Assembly (NCBI GenBank): GCA_903820505.1
Contig: CAIJHQ010000017.1
Location: 124,001 to 188,000, forward strand
Direction of reading: 5' to 3'
Length of the DNA: 64,000 nt
DNA from: Candidatus Omnitrophota bacterium
GTDB taxonomy: Bacteria; Omnitrophota; Omnitrophia; Omnitrophales; Aquincolibacteriaceae
Shown here: positions 1 through 8,055 of the stretch, piece by piece
Position numbering within the stretch: position 1 is the stretch's first letter
Layout of the letters: every line of letters begins with the position of its first letter
Position numbers and translations under genes: made by a program
Notes under the pieces: generated by a model
Told to the model about the DNA's origin: nothing
Databases searched by the model: none
Seen by the model: only the letters and a program-made list of their open reading frames with translations

Positions 1-2
1 TG

Positions 3-593
3 ACCGCCAAGCAAAGGAAAATAGGTTTCGATACCTGGACGACGTTAGAATGCTCGGAAGGGAAAAAACCACAGATCCCGGATGAGAAGTTCAAATTTGT
101 CACCGGTGACGGCTGCAACATGCAATTCGCGGACAATAGCTTTGATACCGCGATCAATATCCACGTGCTTGAGCATGTTTTTGAGCCGATACGGATGGTG
201 CTGGAAATCGGACGAATCCTTAAAAAAGGGGGGCGTGCCGTTTTCCTGATCCCTCAGAACAGCGCTCTTCACTGTGTGCCGCATCACTATTATAATTTCA
301 CAAGATTTTGGATCGAGCAGGTCATGGCGACCGCCGGTCTCAGGATCATTGAGCTTGAACCTTTGGGCGGCTTTTGGTCTTCTTTGGCGGCCCGTTTTTT
401 TCATTTTTTTCTTCAAAGTTTTAAATATGGCTACATGTCTACAGCCGATAACCGCCGGAACGTTTTCTTTTACATATTTTACCCGGTCATGTTCCTGTAT
501 GCGCTTTTGAGCATCCCGTTAAATTTGATGCTTAGTTTCGGTGATCTGCGCGAGGAGCCGAATAGCCATTTGGTTGTCGCGGAAAAGAACTAG
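3..593 (+). CDS. Class I SAM-dependent methyltransferase, 5'-truncated by window edge
   Basis: The frame is open from base 3 to the TAG at 591-593, so the N-terminus lies outside the window; the first internal ATG is at 120. The visible part has a Methyltransf_11-like core: the GDG turn followed by FADNSFD and the motif IHVLEHV (the post-I/motif II region of small-molecule methyltransferases). A hydrophobic C-terminal stretch follows (YIFYPVMFLYALLSIPLNLML), which may associate with the membrane. It sits at the head of a glycan gene island, so methylation of a sugar or lipid intermediate is an inference. The stop codon lies inside the CTAG target of a MITE copy that begins at 591. Confidence 0.75.
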   Translation, partial: TAKQRKIGFDTWTTLECSEGKKPQIPDEKFKFVTGDGCNMQFADNSFDTAINIHVLEHVFEPIRMVLEIGRILKKGGRAVFLIPQNSALHCVPHHYYNFTRFWIEQVMATAGLRIIELEPLGGFWSSLAARFFHFFLQSFKYGYMSTADNRRNVFFYIFYPVMFLYALLSIPLNLMLSFGDLREEPNSHLVVAEKN

Positions 594-670
594 TACTGCG
601 TCACAGTAAATTTTATAGGTTTGCAGTACTGTGCCGTGTACCCTTGAAGATTAAAGTGACACGGCACTAG
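591..670. mobile_element. IS630-type MITE, copy 1 (80 bp)
   Basis: An 80-bp sequence that recurs at 59517-59596 with the same length and five mismatches (75/80 identical). Both copies are bordered by CTAG at each end. The ends form imperfect terminal inverted repeats (TAGTACTGCGTCAC at 591-604 against GTGACACGGCACTA at 656-669). It can also fold as two adjacent hairpins: 592-599 with 623-630, and 631-639 with 659-667. It has no coding capacity. IS630-family elements are known to insert at the TA of CTAG, so this is read as a non-autonomous relative. No transposase is in the window. Confidence 0.7.
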
Positions 671-734
671 TTGCAGCAGAACAAAATACTTGGGGCCCGC
701 CGCGGATCCTCAAACATTTTATCGGGAGGCAGGG

Positions 735-1394
735 ATGCTCGCTGGAGCGAGAAGGTTTTATGAAAGCTGTGACTTGGGAACCCGGTTCCATAATTATTTC
801 CGGACCAAAACGTGCCCCTTCTCGGAAATAGCGAAACGTATTCCTGCGTCCGGCGAAGTCCTGGACCTGGGTTGCGGCAACGGCCTGTTTTCCAATTATC
901 TGGCATCGACATTCGCCGGGCTTAAGGTCACGGGCATTGATATATCGGAAAAAAAGATTCACATGGCCCGCAGGGGCGCGGGAAGCAGGCCTAATGCTCG
1001 ATTTCTTGTGGGCGATTTGAGTTCTTCGAATTATCTCGATGATCGTTCGGAGAGCTTCGATGCTATTTTACTGATCGACAGCTTGTATTTGTTGCCTTTC
1101 AAGCGGCAAAGGGACTTAATAACGGAGTGCCACGGCTATCTCAGAAACGGGGGGACTTTAATTGTTAAAACACTGGATACAAAGCCGCTATGGAAGCACT
1201 ACTACTCCATGCTGCAGGATTGTATTTCTATTCATATCTTTCGAATGCACTTTTCTTTGACCAGGCATGTCTTGAATCCTCTTCAACTGAGGGAGCTGCT
1301 TGTAGAAGCCGGTTTCACCGTTGTGGAGCAGGTGGATTTAAGTAAACGATACATGCATCCGCATCTTCTTTACGTATGCCAAAAAAAGATATAA
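735..1394 (+). CDS. Class I SAM-dependent methyltransferase
   Basis: A 219-residue protein from ATG 735, which has a GGGAGG ribosome-binding site at 724-729; a TTG at 690 in the same frame would add 15 residues without a good site. Motif I is VLDLGCGNG, followed by GIDISEKKI (acidic SAM-ribose residue) and FDAILLIDSLYLLP (motif II region). The family is Methyltransf_11/25-like; the substrate cannot be read from the sequence. Its last 19 bases overlap the following deacetylase gene, so the two are probably co-translated and may act on the same lipid or sugar intermediate. Confidence 0.8.
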   Translation: MLAGARRFYESCDLGTRFHNYFRTKTCPFSEIAKRIPASGEVLDLGCGNGLFSNYLASTFAGLKVTGIDISEKKIHMARRGAGSRPNARFLVGDLSSSNYLDDRSESFDAILLIDSLYLLPFKRQRDLITECHGYLRNGGTLIVKTLDTKPLWKHYYSMLQDCISIHIFRMHFSLTRHVLNPLQLRELLVEAGFTVVEQVDLSKRYMHPHLLYVCQKKI

Positions 1395-2254
1395 ACAAAA
1401 AAATTATTATAACCGCGGATGATTTCGGCCTGGCGGAGGGCATCAACCGAGGCATCTTGAAAGCCTATGAAAATGGCGCGATCACTTCCGCTTCACTGGT
1501 CGCGAATGGCAGGGCCTTTGAAAGCGCCGTCGAAATGGTGAAAAGAAGCGGCTTGGACGTTGGTGTTCATCTGACCTTTTTAGAAGAAAAGCCGGTCTCA
1601 GACCTTGGCGATGTCCGCAGCATTGTCCGTCCGGGCGGATTCTTTTTAAATAGCATCCCTCAATTTGTCGCAAAGGTTTATCTGGATCGAAATGCGCTCG
1701 GGCATGTGATGAAAGAAGCGCGCGCACAAATAGAAAAGATCCTGCAAACAGGACTTAGGATCTCTTTTTTGAACAGTCACCGCCATGTGCACATGCTGCC
1801 CGTTCTATTCGGCCGATTGGTCTCCCTGGCCAAAGAATACGGTATTCGGGCTGTGCGCCTGCCGAACGAGCGGTTATTAAAGCGCCATTTTCTGTCTAGC
1901 TTCAAAAACCTGTTATTTTTCCCCCCGGTACTTTTTCTTAAAGAGCTCGCTGTTTTTCAAGCGGGGCGACTTCGAAGAAGAGGCTTCCAATGCCTCACTT
2001 GTAGTACAGGAATTTTGAGCAGCGGGCGATTGGACGAAAAATACCTGCTTTCGCTTCTCGACGCGCTTCCTGACGGAACCTCGGAAATATTTTCGCATCC
2101 GGGAACATTTGAAAGTTCGATGGCTCCGTACCGTCGATGGGGATATCGCTGGCAGAATGAGTTGGACGCATTGCTGTCCCCGGCTGTCAGGGAGCGTTTG
2201 AAGGACCGCGGGATCAAGCCGGTCAGCTTCAGGGATTTTCTTCAGGAGGCATAG
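1376..2254 (+). CDS. ChbG/HpnK (YdjC-like) family carbohydrate deacetylase
   Basis: A 292-residue protein of the YdjC/ChbG/HpnK family, metal-dependent deacetylases acting on N-acetylated sugars (chitobiose, hopanoid-linked glucosamine). The family signature is clear: ITADDFGL near residue 12 (metal-binding Asp pair), DVGVHLTF near residue 62 and the metal-binding SHRHVHMLP near residue 135. SHPGTFE lies near the C-terminus. It starts inside the end of the upstream methyltransferase. Among glycosyltransferases it probably deacetylates a sugar on a lipid carrier or glycolipid; the exact substrate is unknown. No signal peptide is seen, so it should be cytoplasmic. Confidence 0.85.
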   Translation: MPKKDINKKIIITADDFGLAEGINRGILKAYENGAITSASLVANGRAFESAVEMVKRSGLDVGVHLTFLEEKPVSDLGDVRSIVRPGGFFLNSIPQFVAKVYLDRNALGHVMKEARAQIEKILQTGLRISFLNSHRHVHMLPVLFGRLVSLAKEYGIRAVRLPNERLLKRHFLSSFKNLLFFPPVLFLKELAVFQAGRLRRRGFQCLTCSTGILSSGRLDEKYLLSLLDALPDGTSEIFSHPGTFESSMAPYRRWGYRWQNELDALLSPAVRERLKDRGIKPVSFRDFLQEA

Positions 2255-2422
2255 CCTCGGTGGGATTATCTGTGAGAGGGCGGTGTTTGATTCGATGCGC
2301 TCTGTTTGGGAAAGCGCTTGCGAGGAGATGAAAGCCTTCATATGCACGGTATTTCTCTGGCAAATAGAACGTGTCAAACATTGTGGATATTGTGACGTTA
2401 CTAGTTAGATAGAGGGCAGCCC

Positions 2423-3184
2423 ATGGAAAAAGGAAAAGTTATTGTGATTATGCCGGCGTATAACGCCGCGTTAACGCTCGAAAAGACCCTGGCGGAGATT
2501 CCCAAGGGTTCTGTCGATGAGATCATTCTGGTCGATGACGGGAGCGGGGATGACACGGCGCGGATCGCCGAACGGCTGGGGCTGTTTGTTTTCAGGCATC
2601 CCGCCAATCTCGGGTACGGGGCGAACCAAAAGACCTGCTACCGGCTGGCGCTGGAGAAGGGGGCGGACTACGTTGTCATGATACATCCCGATTACCAGTA
2701 CGACGGCCGGCTTGTCCCTGTCGCGGTCGAGGTGTTAAAACTGGGCATTTGCGATGTCGTTCTCGGGAACCGGGTCAGGACAAGAAGGGAGTGCGTGGCG
2801 TCCGGCATGCCCCCTTATAAGTATCTCGCGAACCGGTTCCTGACGGGTATCGAAAATATCGCCCTAGGGCAGAACCTCGGCGAGTTCCACTCCGGGTTCA
2901 GGGCTTACAGAAGAGAGGTTTTGGAAACCGTTCCTTTTGACAGAAATTCCAACGATTTTGTTTTTGATGCCCAGCTCTTGATCCAGGCGGTCTATTTCGG
3001 ATTCAAGATAGGGGACCTGCCGATCCCGACACGTTATTTTAAAGAGGCCTCTTCGATCAATTTCCGGAGGAGCCTTGTTTACGGCCTGCAATCTTTGGGA
3101 GCTATCCTGGTTTATTTCCTGCACCGGTTCAAGTTGATCAAGTCACCTCTCTTCGATCGTGCCTGTTCCCCCAAAGACCGCTAG
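2423..3184 (+). CDS. Glycosyltransferase family 2 (DPM/DPG-synthase-like)
   Basis: A 253-residue GT-A enzyme. The N-terminus has [18 protein letters not shown], then the nucleotide-sugar pocket [13 protein letters not shown] and a [13 protein letters not shown] segment in place of the usual DxD. The fold ends with [10 protein letters not shown] and a short hydrophobic tail ([14 protein letters not shown]). This resembles polyprenyl-phosphate glycosyl transferases without the GtrA membrane domain. It is preceded by a 168-bp gap in which I see no gene, and followed 39 bp later by a GT4 gene, consistent with one glycan-assembly operon. The sugar is not predictable. Confidence 0.85.
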   Translation: MEKGKVIVIMPAYNAALTLEKTLAEIPKGSVDEIILVDDGSGDDTARIAERLGLFVFRHPANLGYGANQKTCYRLALEKGADYVVMIHPDYQYDGRLVPVAVEVLKLGICDVVLGNRVRTRRECVASGMPPYKYLANRFLTGIENIALGQNLGEFHSGFRAYRREVLETVPFDRNSNDFVFDAQLLIQAVYFGFKIGDLPIPTRYFKEASSINFRRSLVYGLQSLGAILVYFLHRFKLIKSPLFDRACSPKDR

Positions 3185-3223
3185 GCATAGCCGGAGTTCC
3201 AAAAGATCCTCAAGGAAGCGGAA

Positions 3224-4570
3224 ATGAAAATACTACAAGTGGTGCACGGTTTCCCCCCGGAGAACACCGCCGGGACCGAAGTCTATACCTACAATCTCTC
3301 CAGGGAACTGAGCAAACGGCACCAGGTCTCCGTTTTTTATCGGGAGGCGGATTTTTCGAAGAATGAATACGAGGTCTCCCGTCGCGAAGTCGACGGTCTG
3401 AAGCTCTTTTCGATTAATAACACCTTCCGGGACTATGCCTCATTCGAGTCCACCTATAAGGACGCGCGGGTCGCGGAAAAGTTCGGCGAAGTCCTGGATG
3501 AGATCAAGCCGGACATTGTCCATATCCAGCATTTGCTTTATTTGAGCACCGGGATCGTTGGAGAATCCAAAAAACGGGGTATTCCGGTCATTTTTACTTT
3601 GAATGATTATTGGTTGCTTTGCCCCCAGGGGCAGCTGTTTAAGAACAATCAGTCCCTTTGCAGCGGTCGCGAAACGACGGTGTGTGCGAGATGCGTCCTT
3701 TACCAACTGGGTATCAGGAAAAACATTTCTTACTTCTATGCCTTACTAAAAAAACATGCTCCGGAGTGGCTCTTCCAGGGGATCAAGAGCTTCTACTTGT
3801 TCTATGCAAGGGCGGTTTACCTTAGCAACTTGGGAACGGAAGATCTCATCCGGGAGCGGCGTGATCACATGAGAAATGTCTTTTCCCAGGTGGATCTTTT
3901 CATTGCCCCGTCGGATTTCCTGAAGAAGTTATTCGTAGCTTTTGGGGTCCCCGACGAAAAGATCAAAATCCTTCCCTACGGGTTTGATCTCCAAAGAGTG
4001 AGGGCCCTTCCTAAAAGATCTTCCCCGGTCGTGAGGTTCGGTTTCATTGGTAACCTGATGCCCGCCAAAGGCGTGCATGTTCTGATAGGCAGCTTTAGAG
4101 CCCTGCACGCCGAGAACGCGGAATTGAAGATCTACGGCAACGCATTCTCGTACAAGAGTGCCTTGGGGAATTATGCCGGTCGCCTTAGGGAAGCGGCCAA
4201 AGGTTATAAAAATATCAGATTCATGGGGAAATTCGACAATCAATCGGTGGGGGAGGTGTTCTCCGAGGTCGACGCTCTTGTTGTTCCCTCCCTTTGGTAC
4301 GAAAATTCACCCCTGGTCATCCAGGAGGCGTTGCTTACCCGGACGCCGGTGATTGCCTCAAGGATCGGCGGCATTCCCGAACTGGTGAAAGACGGGGAAA
4401 ATGGTTTTTTATTTGAGGCCGGTAATGAGCGGGATCTGGAAGAGACGTTGAGACGGATCGCTCGGGATCCTGGGGTCTTGAACGGGCTCAACAAGAATGT
4501 TTTAAGGGTTTCTAGCATTAAAGATAATGCAAAAGAAACGGAATCGATTTATGAAGATCTGTCGAATTAA
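3224..4570 (+). CDS. Glycosyltransferase family 4 (GT-B fold)
   Basis: A 448-residue GT-B protein. The N-terminal half has the Glyco_transf_4 pattern HGFPPENTAGTEVYTYNLS with the glycine-rich acceptor loop. The C-terminal Glycos_transf_1 domain has IGNLMPAKGVHVLIGSF, then VVPSLWYENSPLVIQEALL (the E-x7-E region contacting the nucleotide sugar) and GGIPELVKDGENGFLF. It has no membrane span and probably acts at the inner face of the membrane on a lipid-linked glycan. It is about 70 residues longer than a typical GT4; the extra is a central cysteine-containing insert (CSGRETTVCARC) seen in some surface-polysaccharide GT4s. Confidence 0.88.
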   Translation: MKILQVVHGFPPENTAGTEVYTYNLSRELSKRHQVSVFYREADFSKNEYEVSRREVDGLKLFSINNTFRDYASFESTYKDARVAEKFGEVLDEIKPDIVHIQHLLYLSTGIVGESKKRGIPVIFTLNDYWLLCPQGQLFKNNQSLCSGRETTVCARCVLYQLGIRKNISYFYALLKKHAPEWLFQGIKSFYLFYARAVYLSNLGTEDLIRERRDHMRNVFSQVDLFIAPSDFLKKLFVAFGVPDEKIKILPYGFDLQRVRALPKRSSPVVRFGFIGNLMPAKGVHVLIGSFRALHAENAELKIYGNAFSYKSALGNYAGRLREAAKGYKNIRFMGKFDNQSVGEVFSEVDALVVPSLWYENSPLVIQEALLTRTPVIASRIGGIPELVKDGENGFLFEAGNERDLEETLRRIARDPGVLNGLNKNVLRVSSIKDNAKETESIYEDLSN

Positions 4571-4673
4571 TCTCAAGAATATTTTTTATGTTGCGAAGCA
4601 TCATGCGGGCAAGACATGAGAAGCGGCTTTTATGTTATTTGGGCTCTAACTAAATAGGGGGCAGGCTAATATT

Positions 4674-6176
4674 GTGTCTAAGGGAGCATCTTTTTCTCTC
4701 AGAATAGGCCTCATTTTTTTCGGACTTTTCCTGACGGTAATTATTCTCGAGGTGGGATTGCGTTTCGGAGGTTTTGCCATTCTTACGGTACAAGAATATA
4801 AGAACCAACAATCGATAAGGAAAAAGGGGGTTTACAGGATAATGTGCCTTGGAGAATCTACCACGCAGGAGCAGTACCCGCCTTTTTTAGAGGAAAAATT
4901 AAATCAAAGCGAAACGGGAATAAAATTTAGCGTGATCGATAGGGGGAAAGTGGGTACTCGAACGGAGGTGATACTTTCGGAGTTAGAGGCCAATCTTGAT
5001 AAATACAAACCCGACATGGTCATCGCCATGATGGGGGTTAATGACAACGGAAGGCACATGCCGGTTGAGGAGGCTTCTTTCCTAAAAAAGGACATGATAT
5101 GGAGGTCTTTGAAAATTTATAAGCTAGTGAAGTTTCTTTGGCTGCGTTTGGAGACTAAATATGAAGAGGCGGGGCTTTTTTTTAGAGCTGAGGGGCAGTT
5201 TAAAAATATGCATGAGAGCAGCAGACATCAGCGAAAGGCGGCACTTCAAAAAACCTTAAACGGAGATTCCGGCTACGAGGCCGCATCTCAAACCCGATCG
5301 GATAATTATGGTTCTGGGCTGGATCCTCATAATTTCTCATACGCGCAAATGGGCCAATTTCGCAGCGACAAGAAAAGTTTCGCCGATTTTGAACAGTGGG
5401 GCAAGAAAGCGATAGAGCTTAAGCCGGATGATGATTCGCTATACATGCAATTGGGTTGGCTTTATGACGATCATTTGGATTTTGTTAAGGCGGAGCATGC
5501 TTACAGAAAAGCTATGGAACTGAACCCTCTTAATGAAATCGTGCGCGTAAATCTTGGCCAAGTCTACGTTCAGCAAGGAAGGTATGCTGAGGCGGAACAA
5601 TGTTTCAAGGAAACTCTAGAGCTTAATTCTGACAATAGTTCTGCGTTAGATGCATTGGGAAATCTTTATGGTTTTCAGGGGAGATTTTATGAGGCTGAAC
5701 CATTGTTCAAAAGAGCCATAAAGCTTGAGCCCGATAATTGGTGGTTGTGTGGCAGATTGGCATTGGTCTATTCCGCGATGGGCGGCCGCAAGCGTTTTAA
5801 TCTTTACACTGAAAAGGCAAACGGTCTGAGGAATCGAATTTATGATCCTGTTACTATTAATAATTACCAGAGACTTAAGAGGGCCTTAGATAGAAGGAAA
5901 ATACACCTCGTGTGCGTGCAGTATCCAATGCGGAACGTGAGCCCTCTAGAAGATATTTTTAAAGAAGATGGCGGAGCCGACGTTGTCTTTGTAGATAATG
6001 AAAAAATATTCAAAGATGCCGTGGAGAGAGAGGGATATAAGGCTTATTTTAGGGATATGTTTGCTGGGAATTTCGGACACTGTACGGATAATGGAAATAG
6101 GCTTTTGGCGGAAAATATCGCCGACGTGATCTTGAGAGAAGTGTTTAAAAAAGCGGCACGCGGCGGATCATCGTAA
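4674..6176 (+). CDS. SGNH-hydrolase / TPR fusion protein, membrane-anchored
   Basis: A 500-residue protein with a GTG start. An N-terminal membrane anchor (about residues 8-28) is followed by the block I serine of an SGNH hydrolase in CLGESTTQ (about residue 60). AMMGVNDNGR near 118 is the block III Gly-x-Asn-Asp, and GHCTDNGNRLLAENI near 467 is the His of block V. Between blocks III and V are at least four TPR units (about 230-385; for example MQLGWLYDDHLDF and VNLGQVYVQQGRYAEAEQ). So the TPR array is inserted into the hydrolase domain. Acyl-ester chemistry on surface glycan is an inference. The coding sequence is visibly more A+T-rich than its neighbours, which may mean recent transfer. Confidence 0.7.
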   Translation: MSKGASFSLRIGLIFFGLFLTVIILEVGLRFGGFAILTVQEYKNQQSIRKKGVYRIMCLGESTTQEQYPPFLEEKLNQSETGIKFSVIDRGKVGTRTEVILSELEANLDKYKPDMVIAMMGVNDNGRHMPVEEASFLKKDMIWRSLKIYKLVKFLWLRLETKYEEAGLFFRAEGQFKNMHESSRHQRKAALQKTLNGDSGYEAASQTRSDNYGSGLDPHNFSYAQMGQFRSDKKSFADFEQWGKKAIELKPDDDSLYMQLGWLYDDHLDFVKAEHAYRKAMELNPLNEIVRVNLGQVYVQQGRYAEAEQCFKETLELNSDNSSALDALGNLYGFQGRFYEAEPLFKRAIKLEPDNWWLCGRLALVYSAMGGRKRFNLYTEKANGLRNRIYDPVTINNYQRLKRALDRRKIHLVCVQYPMRNVSPLEDIFKEDGGADVVFVDNEKIFKDAVEREGYKAYFRDMFAGNFGHCTDNGNRLLAENIADVILREVFKKAARGGSS

Positions 6177-6291
6177 GCCCTATGATGTTGTCCGTGCAAA
6201 AAGGACAATCTTTCGTGTAAAGTGCCCCGTTAGCTGACGGGCGAAAAGTGTAGAATCAAGGGCTGCCGCCAGGTCTATTCGGAGAGAAAAA

Positions 6292-8055
6292 ATGATCGAG
6301 ATAAAAAGCAAGGGTGTCCTGTTAGAAAAATTGTCGGCCGGTGCCGGAGACCGGAGGCCCCCTTTCCGTTGCAGGATAAAGGGGGAATCTTTTGAGGGGC
6401 TGAATTTTACAGACCTCGATCTTTCCCTTAGCGATTTTATCAAATGTAAATTTTCCAACTGTATATTTTTACGCGCCGTCCTTCGCGGAGCGAACTTTCA
6501 TTCCGCAGTGTTCGGAAATTGCTCTTTTTCAAACACGGACCTTTCCTTCGCCAACATGGGCCGTACCTTGTGCGTGGGCACCGTCTTTGAGGATGTCTCC
6601 ATGCACTTTGCGGACGCCCACGATAGTTGTTTCGCGCGGAGCAAATTTGTGGATGTGAAAGGCGAGGGGGCGAATTTTGACGATGTCATCATGCAAAACT
6701 GTCAAACGGGGCATTGTAACATGCGCGGCTCTTCCATGAGGTCTGCGAATATTGAAAAGTGCACCTGGTTGAACACAGATCTTTCCGCGGCCCATTTCGA
6801 AGGGGCGGTATGGAAGGGATGCCGCGTTGAGGGTTGCGACCTGTCATTCGCCGTTCTGCGCGAAAGTGAGATGCGAAAATGTGTATTCGATACCAACATC
6901 TACTGCGGGGCGGACCTCACCGGCGTTGCGGGCATCTCTTCCGAAATGGCGAACAATGTATTGGCCGGCAACGGGGTTATTAGACCGACACTCCTGCAGA
7001 AACTTTGGAGAATGAGATATGGCAAATTCGCGGTTCTTTTCCTGATGGCGACATTGATCGTTGGTTCAGCGGAACTGGTGTTCGATCAGCGCCTGGAAAC
7101 TACTGATGTGATTCTGAAAAAAGCGTCGGAGGCCGTCACAAAGAATCAATTAGGGGAGGCGGACCGACTGTTGTCTATCGCGGGCCATCGGAACCTGCTT
7201 ATCTACCAGATAGCATGGCTCAAAAAAACCACGGGTGATCTTCTAAAAAGGAAGGGGGACAGGAAAGGGGCGATGATGAATTATGCGGATGCAAAGGCCT
7301 TGTCAAACAGCGGATTTTCCCTGGATGCGCGTGCTGAGATAGCCTATTTGTATTCTGAAGAGGGGCGCTATGGGGAGGCCGCTCGGGAGTTTGAGTCTCT
7401 GCTGTCGGTCATTCCGGCCTGGGAAAGTGAAAGGGACATATGGACGCGCATTATTATGCTAGAGAAGTGGATTGAATGGGGGAGGTATTCTGAAGCTGAG
7501 CGAATGTTTGAAGACGTACGGAAAATCAAAGGCATACAACCGGAGCAGATTATCGAGGCCCGTATAAGAATGGCAGGGCTCAAGGGCCGTATGGGTGACC
7601 ATCGGGGAGAGGTTCGGCTGTATGAAAAGCTGCTGTCAGAAGGCCAAGCAAATAAAAGTCAGCACGGGTGTCTTCTTTGGATGGCTGGTAGCGCCTATCG
7701 TGCCATCGGTGATCGAGTAAAGGCTAAGGAGCGATACGAGGAAGCGAAGGCGTGGCCGAATGTCGAAAGCGGACTCGCGGCGCGCTTTGATATCGCGACG
7801 ATGTATTGGGAGGACAAGAAATATGAAGAATCGATCAGGGAATATAAGGGTATCCTGAAAATGGGCTTAAGTTTGGATGCGGACCAAAACGCGAGGGCAC
7901 GGCTGGAGATGGGGGACGTTTACGCTCAGTGGGGAAGGCGTGATGACGCCGCTCTCATGTACAAGAGCATTGAGCGGATATCTAGGGCAGGACCGGAGAG
8001 GATCAAGGAGGCCCGGAGGCGGATGGCGGAATTAACAAGAGGTGATCGCAGATGA
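6292..8055 (+). CDS. Pentapeptide-repeat / transmembrane / TPR protein
   Basis: A 587-residue protein in three parts. Residues about 35-225 are pentapeptide-type repeats rich in [AC][DN][LF] units (such as DLSFANM, GANFDDV, DLSAAHF and GADLTGV), predicted to form a right-handed quadrilateral beta-helix. One membrane span lies near 245-267 (FAVLFLMATLIVGSAELVF). Residues 270-580 are TPR-like helices (ADAKALSNSG, EGRYGEAAREFE, YYSEAERMFED-like units). The topology puts the beta-helix and TPR domains on opposite sides of the membrane, suggesting a scaffold. Function is unknown. Its stop overlaps the next gene by 4 bp (ATGA), so it is linked to the GT39-like membrane enzyme. Confidence 0.75.
   Translation: MIEIKSKGVLLEKLSAGAGDRRPPFRCRIKGESFEGLNFTDLDLSLSDFIKCKFSNCIFLRAVLRGANFHSAVFGNCSFSNTDLSFANMGRTLCVGTVFEDVSMHFADAHDSCFARSKFVDVKGEGANFDDVIMQNCQTGHCNMRGSSMRSANIEKCTWLNTDLSAAHFEGAVWKGCRVEGCDLSFAVLRESEMRKCVFDTNIYCGADLTGVAGISSEMANNVLAGNGVIRPTLLQKLWRMRYGKFAVLFLMATLIVGSAELVFDQRLETTDVILKKASEAVTKNQLGEADRLLSIAGHRNLLIYQIAWLKKTTGDLLKRKGDRKGAMMNYADAKALSNSGFSLDARAEIAYLYSEEGRYGEAAREFESLLSVIPAWESERDIWTRIIMLEKWIEWGRYSEAERMFEDVRKIKGIQPEQIIEARIRMAGLKGRMGDHRGEVRLYEKLLSEGQANKSQHGCLLWMAGSAYRAIGDRVKAKERYEEAKAWPNVESGLAARFDIATMYWEDKKYEESIREYKGILKMGLSLDADQNARARLEMGDVYAQWGRRDDAALMYKSIERISRAGPERIKEARRRMAELTRGDRR

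Noticed and set aside
2380-2420. Possible third MITE end (GTGACGTTACTAG)
   Set aside because: It shares only a few bases with the right end and lacks the rest of the 80-bp element; the resemblance is probably chance.
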